From: Pseudomonas chlororaphis subsp. chlororaphis
GTDB lineage: Bacteria; Pseudomonadota; Gammaproteobacteria; Pseudomonadales; Pseudomonadaceae
Direction of reading: 5' to 3'
NCBI RefSeq assembly: GCF_003945765.1
Contig: NZ_CP027712.1
Span: forward strand, 1,488,001 to 1,552,000
Length of the DNA: 64,000 nt
The translations under genes were made by a program, and so were the position numbers. The notes under the pieces were generated by a model. The model saw only the letters and a program-made list of their open reading frames with translations, made no database searches and was not told the origin of the DNA. Below, piece after piece: positions 53,475 to 62,274 of this stretch; positions within the stretch are counted from its first letter, which is position 1; each line of letters begins with the position of its first letter.

Positions 53475-55253
53475 ATGCCCGATAAGGCGATTGCCGAGGA
53501 GCGGCGCCTGGCCGCCCTGCATGCCCTGGAGTTGCTGGACACCGCCAGTTGCGAGAATTTCGACCGGATCTGCCGCATGGCGGCCGAGTACTTCAAGGTG
53601 CCTACCGCCTTGATCAGCCTGGTGGACCGTGATCGTCAGTGGTTCAAGTCGCGGGTGGGTTTCGATGAGCCGCAGACCCCCATCAACCAGTCGTTCTGCG
53701 CCTTCACGGTGCAAGGCCGCGAAGTGCTGGAGGTGCGCAACGCGGCGCTCGATCCGCGTTTCCAGGACAACCCGCTGGTGACCCGCGACCAGGGCATCCG
53801 CTTTTACGCCGGGGCGCCGCTGTTGACCGCGTCCGGTTATGCCATCGGCAGCCTGTGCATCATCGACAAGGTCGAGCAGCAGTTGAGCATCGTCGAACGC
53901 CAGCAGTTGCGGGACATGGCAGCGATGGTCATGGAGCAGGTCGAGCAGCGCCAGCGCCAGCGTCGTCGCGACCCGGTCAGCGGCCTGGCCAATCGCGAGC
54001 AGTTCCAGAGCGACCTGCGTGACCTGGTCGAGCACCACATCGGCGAACAGCGCGTGCTGGTGCTGATCGATGCCCTGGACATGAAGGTGGCCCACGAACT
54101 GACCCTGGCCCTGGGGCTGGCGCCTTTCGAGACCATCATCCGTTTTCTCGCGCTGCGCCTGCAGGAGTACCTGGGGCGGCATGTGCGGGTCTATCACGTG
54201 TCGGTCAAGCGCTTCGGCTTCCTGCTGCCGGCGCCGGCCGAGGGGCTCGATAGACTGCTCGATGCGCTGGTCAGTCGCCTGCGTCGCCAGCCGCCCGGGC
54301 TGGGGTTTCCCATGATTCCCACGGTCTGCGCCGGAACCGTGGAGTTCGAGATCGATACCCAGTCAGTGGACGATGCCTTGCGCAAGGCCATGTTCGCCCT
54401 GGAGCTGGCCATGGCCGGGCGCAGTTTCTGGGCGCATTACGATGCCGGGCGCGATCATGCCCAGCGCCGTGCGTTCAACCTGGCCTCGGACCTCAACGAT
54501 GCCTTGCGCAGTGGCCAGATCTACCTGATGTTCCAGCCACGCTTCGCCCTGCCCGACGGAGCCCAGGTCAGTGCCGAAGCCTTGTTGCGCTGGGAACATC
54601 CGTGGCTGGGGCCGATCTCGCCCGCCGAGTTCATTCCGGTGATGGAGCGCAACGGCCTGATTCATCAGGTGACCCACTGGGTCATCGATACGGTGTTGAG
54701 CAAGTTGCGCACCTGGGGCCTGCCCGAGAGCAGCAAGCTGTCGTTCAATCTGTCGCCCAAGGATTTCGAGGACCAGGATATCGCCGAGCTGATCCGCCGC
54801 GCCTGTGAGCTGCATGGCATCGACCCACGGCGGCTCGAAGTGGAGATCACCGAGGGCGAGTGGCTGCGTTCCAACCCGAATGTCCTGGCGCAATTGACGC
54901 GCATTCGCGAGCTGGGCATGGATGTGGCCATCGATGATTTCGGCACTGGCTACAGCAACTTTGCCTACCTGCACCAGATCCCGGCCAACGTGGTGAAACT
55001 CGACAAGTCGATGATCACTGACCTTGAGCGCAACACTCAGCACCAGAAGATCACCCGCTCGATCATCAGCCTGGCCCGCGAGCTGGGTTATCGCACCGTG
55101 GCCGAGGGCATCGAGAGTTTCAAATGTTTGCAGATGCTCTACACGTTCGGTTGCGATGAAGCCCAGGGTTATTTCCTCGCCAGGCCGATGCTGCAGGAAC
55201 GCTTCCTGGCCTGGAGCGGGGCGAACCGGTTCCCGTTGCAGCTTTGCGTCTAG
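53475..55253 (+). CDS. GAF / degenerate GGDEF / EAL cyclic-di-GMP phosphodiesterase
   Basis: 592 aa. GAF (about 10-155), a GGDEF-like domain (about 165-310) whose active site reads VKRFGF in place of GGDEF and so cannot make c-di-GMP, and an EAL domain (about 335-580). The EAL domain keeps the key residues: EALLRW, FNLSPKD, EVEITE, IDDFGTGYSN, KLDKSMI and VAEGIE. It should hydrolyse c-di-GMP to pGpG. No membrane segment. Confidence 0.92.
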   Translation: MPDKAIAEERRLAALHALELLDTASCENFDRICRMAAEYFKVPTALISLVDRDRQWFKSRVGFDEPQTPINQSFCAFTVQGREVLEVRNAALDPRFQDNPLVTRDQGIRFYAGAPLLTASGYAIGSLCIIDKVEQQLSIVERQQLRDMAAMVMEQVEQRQRQRRRDPVSGLANREQFQSDLRDLVEHHIGEQRVLVLIDALDMKVAHELTLALGLAPFETIIRFLALRLQEYLGRHVRVYHVSVKRFGFLLPAPAEGLDRLLDALVSRLRRQPPGLGFPMIPTVCAGTVEFEIDTQSVDDALRKAMFALELAMAGRSFWAHYDAGRDHAQRRAFNLASDLNDALRSGQIYLMFQPRFALPDGAQVSAEALLRWEHPWLGPISPAEFIPVMERNGLIHQVTHWVIDTVLSKLRTWGLPESSKLSFNLSPKDFEDQDIAELIRRACELHGIDPRRLEVEITEGEWLRSNPNVLAQLTRIRELGMDVAIDDFGTGYSNFAYLHQIPANVVKLDKSMITDLERNTQHQKITRSIISLARELGYRTVAEGIESFKCLQMLYTFGCDEAQGYFLARPMLQERFLAWSGANRFPLQLCV

Positions 55254-55286
55254 GGCAGGCCTGCTGCTCGCCGGCGAGGCCGTGCC

Positions 55287-56201
55287 TTAGCGGGCCTGGC
55301 CGAGGGTCTTGGCCATGGCCTCGCCCACCAGGGCATGGACTTTGCGGGTCGGGTGCCATTCATCCCAATAGAAATATTCGTCTGGATGGGCGCACGCCGG
55401 CTTCACCTCGGGATAGGTCGGCTGGCACGGTCGGTCGAGCTGGGCCAGGCCATGCTCGGCAGGCCGGCGGCGCAGCTGATCGCTGAAGGCGATGTGGTCG
55501 AAGTAGGTGATTTGTACATTGAGCTTTTTGCTCTCGGCCACCAGCAGCGACGGCAGTTGCTGTTCAAGTATCTGCTGATAGCGCAGTGCTTGTTCGCTCT
55601 GCCCGCTGGCCACCACTGCCGGGGCATGGCGCAGGTCGGTGCTGCCGATTACCAGGAAATGCCTGGCGCCGGCATTGGCCAGACGACTGACGGCATTCTG
55701 GATATGGTCGATGCTGCTGGCGGCCAGTTCGTCGATCGGTTCCTTGTGGCCGAAGTCGGCATGCTCGAAAAAGTCGTTGGCGCTGATGAAGATGAAGTAC
55801 AGCGCGCCAGGGTCGGCCTGGCCTTTGGCGTTGGCCAGGTAGTCGTCGATCTGCCCGCTCACTCCTGTGTCGCGGTACGCGGTCATCCAGGCGTAGTAAT
55901 TGTTCTGCCCGCTTTTCGCGCCGCCAACGGCGTGGTCGGTGAGGGGTAACCGCAGGCTTTTTGCAAGCACTTCCACGGCGGTCGGGCCGTTGCTCCAGCG
56001 GCCTTGCCAATACAGCTCGCCGGGCAGTTGCTGGGTGTCCTTGAACTGCTGGGCGAGCATGTCCCGGGTCAAGCGGTCGCTGGCGCCGTTGTCGGAATAA
56101 CTGTCGCCGAAGGCGTAGAGACGATCGAACGACGGGCCCGCCAGGCAGTTGCCGGCGGCCAACGAAAGTGCGAGCAAGGGAGCGAGCAGGATCTGGCGCA
56201 T
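55287..56201 (-). CDS. SGNH/GDSL-family exported esterase
   Basis: 304 aa with signal peptide (cleavage near NCLAG, residue 22). Catalytic blocks: GDSYSDNG (Ser), the block-III ISANDFFEH and the DEWHPT Asp/His at the C-terminus. A secreted or periplasmic esterase/phospholipase-like enzyme. No autotransporter barrel is attached. Confidence 0.9.
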   Translation of the reverse strand: MRQILLAPLLALSLAAGNCLAGPSFDRLYAFGDSYSDNGASDRLTRDMLAQQFKDTQQLPGELYWQGRWSNGPTAVEVLAKSLRLPLTDHAVGGAKSGQNNYYAWMTAYRDTGVSGQIDDYLANAKGQADPGALYFIFISANDFFEHADFGHKEPIDELAASSIDHIQNAVSRLANAGARHFLVIGSTDLRHAPAVVASGQSEQALRYQQILEQQLPSLLVAESKKLNVQITYFDHIAFSDQLRRRPAEHGLAQLDRPCQPTYPEVKPACAHPDEYFYWDEWHPTRKVHALVGEAMAKTLGQAR

Positions 56202-56406
56202 GGGCGGTCTCTACGGTGAAAGGCGAGGGCTCATCGTAGAAGTTTCGAGCGTTGCCGATACGCCGGATGCGACCTGGGCTTAGCCGTACTCGTCCGCGCG
56301 TGCCTGTGGGCGACCTGTACGACTAAATTCCACCCGGCCGGTCCAGCGTTGAGCGGCCACCAACAGCCTTATTGGCCGCTCACGTTCTTCGGTCAGGGCG
56401 GCGTGT

Positions 56407-56814
56407 TCAGTCTTGCTGCAATACCTTCAGTGCAGCCGAAGCGAGAAAGCCCGAGCGGCTCTTGGCTTCCGGGTGATGCAGCACGTATTCGTCGATGCGG
56501 TTCAGCAAGTAGCCGGGCAGGGTGATGTTGAGCTTCTGCGCCTTGCCCAGGTACTTGGTGACATCGATGTCGATCAGCGCCCAGGTGCAGCCTGCGTACC
56601 GGGGGTTGGCCGCGTGCAGGGTGACCTTGTTGGCGTGCGGGATGGGGGCACCGTCTTCGGCGAGAATCTCGAAGTGCCCTTCGATGGCTTCGCGGGCCAT
56701 GGCCATGGCGTCGTCGAGGTCGTCGCCGGCCGAGAAACAGCCAGGAATATCGGGGACTTCCACCCCCCAGGCGTGTTCGTCATCGCCCATTGAAATTGCA
56801 ATCGGGTAAAGCAT
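56407..56814 (-). CDS. hicB: HicB-type antitoxin
   Basis: 135 aa: the partially degraded RNase-H-like HicB fold (EVPDIPGCFSAGDDLDDAMA) and a C-terminal ribbon-helix-helix (LNITLPGYLLNRIDEYVLHH). It neutralises HicA and represses the promoter. ATG at 56814, 32 bp after the toxin stop. Confidence 0.93.
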   Translation of the reverse strand: MLYPIAISMGDDEHAWGVEVPDIPGCFSAGDDLDDAMAMAREAIEGHFEILAEDGAPIPHANKVTLHAANPRYAGCTWALIDIDVTKYLGKAQKLNITLPGYLLNRIDEYVLHHPEAKSRSGFLASAALKVLQQD

Positions 56815-56846
56815 GTGCGAAACCTCCAGGGCGCGGTGAATCGCCT

Positions 56847-57029
56847 TCACATGAGCAGCGCCTGTTTCAGAATGCTGATGGCGGTTTTTCTCAGCAGGTC
56901 CTTTTTGGGATGGGGAACGGTCACCAGCCCCGGTTTATGGGGATGCTTGAAATGGTGGTGACTGCCCCTGACCCTGACCAGATACCAACCGTCTGCGACG
57001 ATTTGGCCGATCAAATACCGACTGTCCAC
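56847..57029 (-). CDS. hicA: HicA-type mRNA interferase toxin
   Basis: 60 aa dsRBD-like toxin with the active His in GSHHHFKHP. Start GTG at 57029 after a near-perfect AAGGAGGTGAT ribosome site. Complete length. With HicB it is the only intact canonical toxin-antitoxin system seen in this window. Confidence 0.92.
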   Translation of the reverse strand: MDSRYLIGQIVADGWYLVRVRGSHHHFKHPHKPGLVTVPHPKKDLLRKTAISILKQALLM

Positions 57030-57047
57030 ATCACCTCCTTGTGATGT

Positions 57048-57070
57048 TTGGTGGTTACTATACCTACCAA
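57048..57070. promoter_or_regulatory. Imperfect palindrome at the hicAB promoter
   Basis: TTGGTGGTT and ACCTACCAA are imperfect inverse arms (7 of 9) around the probable -10 TATAGT on the minus strand. Probable HicB operator. Confidence 0.55.
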
Positions 57071-57393
57071 AAAAATGTGTTCAATACCTGGCCCGCCCGA
57101 CGGTCGTTGGCAGGGGAACTCCGCAGGCTGAAGTGTAGAAAGAGCGAGTTTGGAACGCGGCGGATAAGAGCGCTGGCTGTGTTGCAGGATCCTTCTCGAA
57201 CCGTGATATCTGCCGAAGTACTGGCCAAGCTGATTTCGTTGAGGGTCGACAGGAGTACAGATGAGCGGGCCTGGTCAGCATCTTTGAAGATGAGTAAGCC
57301 CGGTCGAGGCGCTGGGGGACAGCACGGGGCTATTCGGGGCTATTGCCATTTCCGTGCTCGTTCATCGTGGCCGCAGGTTGATAAAGCGCCCAT
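57071..57393. other. Intergenic stretch upstream of hicAB
   Basis: No gene supported: a 143-codon open frame crosses this stretch but has no ribosome site and no recognisable composition or family match. Confidence 0.4.
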
Positions 57394-57427
57394 AAAAAAA
57401 CCGGTCACTCGAGGACCGGTTTTTTTG
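57394..57427. terminator. Strong bidirectional terminator
   Basis: A7-ACCGGTC, 7-nt loop, GACCGGT-T7 near 57394-57427. It lies 43 bp outside the left end of the tRNA-linked element, so it was probably the terminator behind the tRNA-Gly gene before insertion. Confidence 0.88.
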
Positions 57428-57469
57428 TTTCTGCATCCCTCGTCGGCAGGGCCTGACGCTGGACTCGAA

Positions 57470-57492
57470 TGAAGTGGAGCGGGTGAAGGGAA
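57470..57492 (+). repeat. Attachment-site copy (distal att), 23 bp
   Basis: Identical to 62270-62292, which overlaps the 3' end of the tRNA-Gly gene. Sequence starts TGAAGTGGAGCGGGTGAAGG. It marks the far boundary of the integrated element. Confidence 0.82.
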
Positions 57493-58092
57493 CAGCACCC
57501 GATATCTAACTTTTTGATTAACAAAGATTTTTGTGGATGCAGATACCGTATTGGACTACATCGTGGACTAGATCTTCCATATCAGCAGCATCGACGCCCA
57601 GACGTTGCAGTCCCTCACCGTCGAATGGGCATTACGATGCTACGAAGCTTTCAGGACGGTTGTCCTCGACAGGAATACGTAGAACATCGCATGTAGTGAA
57701 AGGGGGGCATACTCCGACTCTCCTGGGCGGCGAAACCAAGAACGCAGGTTGAGCGAGTTGGGCAGGAGCCAGACCGTATTATGGCCCGGCAAATCTGGGG
57801 CTTGGGTGCGATGCAGTACGTCGGGCCTATGGCTCTTTCCTCGAACACCGAATTCGCACCATCCGGTTCCTCATGCGGTGCCTCGCTATTTCGCAGGTGA
57901 GTGAGCACGTTGTTCCTTTTAGGAATTGTCCTACTGCTTGCGACGCCTATCTACTGTAGTTTTCCTGCCTCCTGACTTTCTCGAACGTCACGAATACCCG
58001 CACGGTTCGCCTCGTCGAGTCCATCGCTGTTTTTGCATGGCGTGTAACAACGGGGTTCTGTCCTTCGACACATATCGAGGTAGAGAATTACC
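57493..58092. other. Left part of the element without recognisable genes
   Basis: About 600 bp of patchwork: short open frames in all phases, none with a ribosome site and family-like residues. A TGGACTACATCGTGGACTAG segment near 57553 resembles the GGACTAA repeats at the integrase end. The promoter of the chaperone gene must lie at the right end. Confidence 0.45.
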
Positions 58093-58809
58093 GTGAAGAC
58101 TCCAGCCATCGCCGGATTGATTCTGGCCAGTTTCGCCCTGTTTTTCCCTGCTTTCTCCCAGGCCGGCATCAACCTGGAAAACACCCGTGTGGTGCTTGCG
58201 GCGCCGAGCAAGGAAGCGTCCCTGGTGATCAAGAACAGCGCGACCGAGGACCTGATGTTCCAGGCCTGGGTCGAGTCGGCCGACAAGAGCGAGGATGTGC
58301 CCTTCGCCATCACCCCGGTGCTCAAGCGCCTGGCTGGCGAACAGCAGCAGGTGTTGCGCATCCTGTACAGCGGCAAAGGCCTGCCGACCGACAAGGAGTC
58401 GGTGTACTGGCTGAACGTGCGGGAGGTTCCGCAAAAGTCCCGGGAGGAAAATACCCTGCAAATCGCCGTGCAGCAGCGCCTCAAGCTGTTCTACCGGCCG
58501 GCCGGGCTGCCGGGCAAGGTCGCGCAAGCCCCCCAACAACTCAAGTGGCGCCTGCTTGCCAAAGACGGCAAAACCCACCTGGAAGTGACCAATCCGTCGG
58601 CTTTCCACCTGTCTTTTGCCACGATCACATTGCGGATGGGAGGCAAGGGGTTCACCGCGCCGATCGATATGGTCGCGCCGGCCGCGACTTCCCTGGTCGA
58701 GATGGCGGAGCTGCCGAGTGGCGTCCAGGCTAACGACCTCAAGGTTGAGTTCGAAGTCATCGGCGATTTCGGTGGAATTCTCAAATACGACGGCGTCATC
58801 TCCGGCTGA
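58093..58809 (+). CDS. Pilus-assembly chaperone (PapD family)
   Basis: 238 aa with signal peptide (to about residue 24, FSQAG). Two Ig-like domains: GINLENTRVVL start, the VLKRLAGEQQQVLRILY and VYWLNVREVP chaperone signature in the middle, and a C-terminal domain. It would donate strands to fimbrial subunits in the periplasm. Start GTG 58093. No usher gene is present here, so assembly would need one elsewhere. Confidence 0.88.
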   Translation: MKTPAIAGLILASFALFFPAFSQAGINLENTRVVLAAPSKEASLVIKNSATEDLMFQAWVESADKSEDVPFAITPVLKRLAGEQQQVLRILYSGKGLPTDKESVYWLNVREVPQKSREENTLQIAVQQRLKLFYRPAGLPGKVAQAPQQLKWRLLAKDGKTHLEVTNPSAFHLSFATITLRMGGKGFTAPIDMVAPAATSLVEMAELPSGVQANDLKVEFEVIGDFGGILKYDGVISG

Positions 58810-58919
58810 GGTTTGGTGTCTTTCTTATTTTTGCGGCAGGGGACTTGTTGGCACGTCTCTTTGACCGTCCAAGTTGGCAACCCTTCCAGTTTTGGGGGGC
58901 GCTAGAGGTTATTATTTAG

Positions 58920-59879
58920 ATGCGTAAACTAATATTCATACTGATATTTTTAGCCAGCCTGTTTGCGCAGAATGTATTTGCAGCTTGCACTCTGGACAGC
59001 AGTGTCCCACCGCTAAAGGACATCGTTCTCCCTGCTCGAACTATCATCAAGGCAGCTCCCATTGGAGCAGAGCTTGCTAAACACACTGTCACTCTCTGGC
59101 AAGGTGGGTTCGTTACATGTCAGGGTACGAATCTCGCGGCTATTACTGCTAATACGACGCTAGTGCCATCGGCGATACCTAAAGTTTATGAAACAGGTAT
59201 CAAGGGCATCGGCGTTAAATTCTGTCTTGGGCTGGAGGCGAGTGGCAACAATACGTGGTGTACTCCATTTTCTTGGACAACCAGCTCCGGCTATCTTCCC
59301 AGATTTATAGATGTTGTGTTCGTTCGTACCGATCGTGGTGTCGCTTCAGGAAAGGTACCAATGATGTTCAGCGTGATATGGGATATGGGAGGTGCGCGAC
59401 TCACAGTCCGCTCGCAAGGTACTACCGAACTGGTCAACGATATATTTTTCGCTGGCTGCGAATCCGTGGGTGCAGCGGTCAATGTCCAGATGGGCAAGCA
59501 GACCATCGACAACCTCAAGAAGGGAAGTGTCAAAGAGGTGCCATTCAACTTCGATGTCCGCTGCGAAGGCTTGAAATCTGATACGAAAGTTCCGGTAAAA
59601 GTCTACTTCGAAGGCAACTCCCAGGCCGACGGCCTGCTCAAGCTTATCAATCTAGGCCAGCCCGGGGTTGCATCGGGGGTGGGTATTTCCCTGGTCAACG
59701 ATAAGGGCGTCAAGTTGCCATTCGATATCTCCAGGTCCATCGCCCTCGATTGGAACAGGGAGATTGCGGAGGGCTCCATTTACCGGTTCTCCGGCAGTGC
59801 CAAATATGTTCCGACAGGTAGCGAGATAAAGCCGGGCAAAGGCGATGCGACCATGAGCTTCGTTCTTAACTACAACTGA
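58920..59879 (+). CDS. Fimbrial adhesin-type protein
   Basis: 319 aa: signal peptide (to about residue 21), N-terminal lectin-like region with several Cys (CTLDSSV, VTCQGT, KFCLGL, NTWCTP), and a C-terminal pilin domain (about 175-319, FAGCESVGAAVNVQMGKQ through MSFVLNYN). This is the two-domain layout of tip adhesins. Base composition changes about 59460: the first half is AT-rich, the second GC-rich, suggesting domain exchange. Found directly after the chaperone but without major pilin or usher. Confidence 0.85.
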   Translation: MRKLIFILIFLASLFAQNVFAACTLDSSVPPLKDIVLPARTIIKAAPIGAELAKHTVTLWQGGFVTCQGTNLAAITANTTLVPSAIPKVYETGIKGIGVKFCLGLEASGNNTWCTPFSWTTSSGYLPRFIDVVFVRTDRGVASGKVPMMFSVIWDMGGARLTVRSQGTTELVNDIFFAGCESVGAAVNVQMGKQTIDNLKKGSVKEVPFNFDVRCEGLKSDTKVPVKVYFEGNSQADGLLKLINLGQPGVASGVGISLVNDKGVKLPFDISRSIALDWNREIAEGSIYRFSGSAKYVPTGSEIKPGKGDATMSFVLNYN

Positions 59880-59999
59880 TCGTCATCGGTGGCGGGTACT
59901 TATTTGTCAGGAAGGCCTGGCGTCTCTGCAGCGTTTTCAGAATGCTCCGATGCTCTTCTTGTAACCGGCAGATTGCTCGTTTTACTTGGAGCGGGTTAG

Positions 60000-60563
60000 A
60001 GCATAGATCGGAGGTTCGCCAGCGATTATCACTGCTTCATAGTGCGCCGCTTCGACCGTACCGATGCGGGTCGCCGTCTGCATTTTGCTTCGGCGATGAC
60101 CATGACCGGACACAGTGATGGCGATGATGCATCGACGGGGGTGAGCTACCTGGAGCTCGCAGAAGTGCTGATGAACCAGGGCTCGCAGCCCAATGAGGAT
60201 CTGCGTGAACTGTGGTCGAGGATTGTCTTCAACATCCTCGTTTCCAACACGGACGATCATCTGCGCAACCACGGTTTCATCCTGGTGCCCGGCAATGGTT
60301 GGAAGCTCTCGCAGGCTCACGATATGAACCCTGTCTCTCATGCTGATGGGCTGAAACTCAACATCACCGATGCGGACAACGCCCTCGATCTTGAGCTGGC
60401 CCGGGAAGTCGCAGAGTATTTCCGCCTGGAGCTCTGCAAAGCGGACGAGATCATCGAGGCGTTTCGAGGCGTCGTTGGCCAATGGCGAATGCTGGCTCAG
60501 CGCGTAGGATTGTCCGTGCGGGAGCAGGACCGAATGGCTGGTGCCTTCCGGCTGGCCGAGTGA
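60000..60563 (+). pseudogene. HipA-type toxin kinase, C-terminal remnant
   Basis: The frame opens after a TAG at 59997 and runs to 60563. It holds the HipA C-terminal part: FIVRRFDRTDAGRRLHFASA, the kinase block NILVSNTDDHLRNHGF and LSQAHDMNPV. The N-terminal subdomain with the ATP loop and the HipB partner gene are missing, so it is a truncated relic. A GTG at 60042 could give a 173-aa peptide, but activity is not expected. Confidence 0.8.
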
Positions 60564-60677
60564 CTGTCCATTGGTGGCGCGCTGGCGACGACTTGGATTC
60601 AATCGGCACGGCGGCGCCTGATAGAGCACATCTGGCAGCGGACCTCGTTGCCGCGCCAATACTGCTCCTGTTGTAGG

Positions 60678-61421
60678 TCATGCTTGAGCAGCATGCGCCC
60701 GCAAGGCCTGCTTCTGCTCTTCGGTCAAGTTGCCAACGATGTGGTCGCTGCGAGACTTGATGTCTTGCTTCAGGTACGACGTGGCCGCAAGCAGACACCT
60801 GATCAGATCCGGGCAGAGCGTAAGGTGATAGTGGATGATGGTCTGCGCCCCACCAGCATCGATGGTTATGGCGCCATGCTCATCGATGAAATATGCGACA
60901 CGGTGGCGACCATGTTCTAGCTCCTTGTGGGCGTAGTGCTTATTTCTGATGCACTCAATCTTCTGGTGTACTGCCTTGAGTTCATTCTGACCGGCGAAGA
61001 CGTCCTTTTCTTTGAGAGGTGCGCGATTGGAGCTGGTGAACATCTGCTGGTAGCCAACAACGATTCCGGCAAACAGTTCTTCGAGACTCATCCAGAGATT
61101 GGGACTCAAGAAAGCCAATACGTATTGCGTCCCGGCGCGTCGCCTCATTTCCCAGATGGCGTCTCTGTCCCTGTCCAGTTGGGTAGGCGCAGGAGCGTCC
61201 TGAAGCAACAGCTTCATTGCTTCAACTAATTCTGCCGGCAGGGGAAAGTCCTGCTTGGGGACTGGCTTCGAGTCAATGATGTCGGAAATTGCCAATAGGG
61301 ATTGCGTCAGCTGATACACCTGATAGCTCTGCTCGATCCTGTCTTCGAGCCCCTTGATCTTGTTCAGCAGGTCGTTGTCGCTGGCGAAGGCTTCATGCGT
61401 TTTTGGGAATAGCTTGCTCAT
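60678..61421 (-). CDS. Unrecognised protein with a HEPN-like R-x5-H motif
   Basis: 247 aa, intact, with ATG at 61421. Mostly helical by composition. The segment IRNKHYAHKELEHGRHR has the R-x5-H pattern of HEPN RNase toxins and Abi proteins, and a helical N-terminus precedes it. No membrane segment. The N-terminal codons overlap the end of another open frame reading GSVAESSDLDVVVQPPQ (stop at 61393), perhaps the stump of a coupled gene. Family not recognised; a nuclease role is a guess from the motif. Confidence 0.6.
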   Translation of the reverse strand: MSKLFPKTHEAFASDNDLLNKIKGLEDRIEQSYQVYQLTQSLLAISDIIDSKPVPKQDFPLPAELVEAMKLLLQDAPAPTQLDRDRDAIWEMRRRAGTQYVLAFLSPNLWMSLEELFAGIVVGYQQMFTSSNRAPLKEKDVFAGQNELKAVHQKIECIRNKHYAHKELEHGRHRVAYFIDEHGAITIDAGGAQTIIHYHLTLCPDLIRCLLAATSYLKQDIKSRSDHIVGNLTEEQKQALRAHAAQA

Positions 61422-61544
61422 TGAAGTGATTGTCCCTCTGTCGTTTTCTGCGAATCAGTGTATGCAATCTTTCGTAGAGCAATCCGGAGTATTTCAGATC
61501 CGATTTTGTAGTGACTTTGCCCTGGGGGGGCTGAACCACCACAT

Positions 61545-62038
61545 CCAGGTCGGAGGATTCCGCTACCGAACCTTGTGCCGCTCGATGTTGCCAATGACTT
61601 CGAGCAGATCGATTCGCTTGACCCCGTAAATCGAGCGATGGCCCAGCAGTGGCAGTACATCATTGTCGAGATGCGCGGGATCACTGACTGGGTGGCCTGG
61701 CGTCCTTCTTGGTATGTCAGCCCGCAATGCGCGAGCCATTTCACAAAGATTGCCTTGAAGGTGTACTCGTCGGTCAGGCGAACGGCCGCTCGTTTTTGCT
61801 TTCGGTCGCGGTGAGGATTGATTCCCTTGGCCACCTGCGCGCGGGCTTCGTCGCGCAGCGACAGTTCCGGCTAGCTACCCAGAGACATGCGTTTTTGGAT
61901 GCCATGCCATTGATAACGGAAGTGCCAGGATTTGCCCCCACCCGGCGCTACGGCCAGTGAGAGTCCATCCAGATCTGAGAGGGTATATGCCTTGCCGGTG
62001 GCCTTGGCCTTGCGGACAGTGAGGTCGGAGAGCGCCAT
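61545..62038 (-). pseudogene. P4-type tyrosine integrase, broken
   Basis: ATG at 62038 starts MALSDLTVRKAKATGKAYTL and continues DLDGLSLAVAPGGGKSWHFR, the DUF4102 N-terminal arm domain. Codon 56 is TAG (61871-61873) and several codons after it are missing. The core-binding part follows (RDEARAQVAKGINPHRDRKQ, YTFKAIFVKWLAHCGLT), then a frameshift to KRIDLLEVIGNIERHK and another to GSVAE. The catalytic R-H-R-Y domain is gone. Adjacent to, and reading away from, the tRNA-Gly gene. Confidence 0.87.
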
Positions 62039-62274
62039 GTTCCAGCTCCTGAATTTGAGTCAGGAACCAGATGCTGATCACAGTCGATCCGCACTCCCAG
62101 TAACAATCCGAACACCGCGCCACCCTAAAGATGGACTAAATAATGGACTAAAAAGTCCCGGCTTGGCGTGGATTTCAGTGGACGTCTCTGGATCGAGTCA
62201 GAAGAGAAAAGTGTTTATCTTCAATGGCTTGAAATGCTCAGTGGACGTTCTTGGAAACCCGTGGAAAGTTGAAG
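62039..62274. other. Integrase-proximal att region
   Basis: Contains two imperfect 18-bp direct repeats starting TCAGTGGACGT (62175-62192 and 62238-62255) and TGGACTAA-type repeats near 62132-62150, which look like arm-type integrase sites. Confidence 0.5.

Noticed and set aside
57041..57472. 143-codon open frame upstream of hicAB
   Set aside because: No ribosome site, no family features, runs across a strong terminator.
59982..60659. 225-codon minus-strand frame opposite the HipA remnant
   Set aside because: The plus strand holds recognisable HipA residues; the opposite frame has none.
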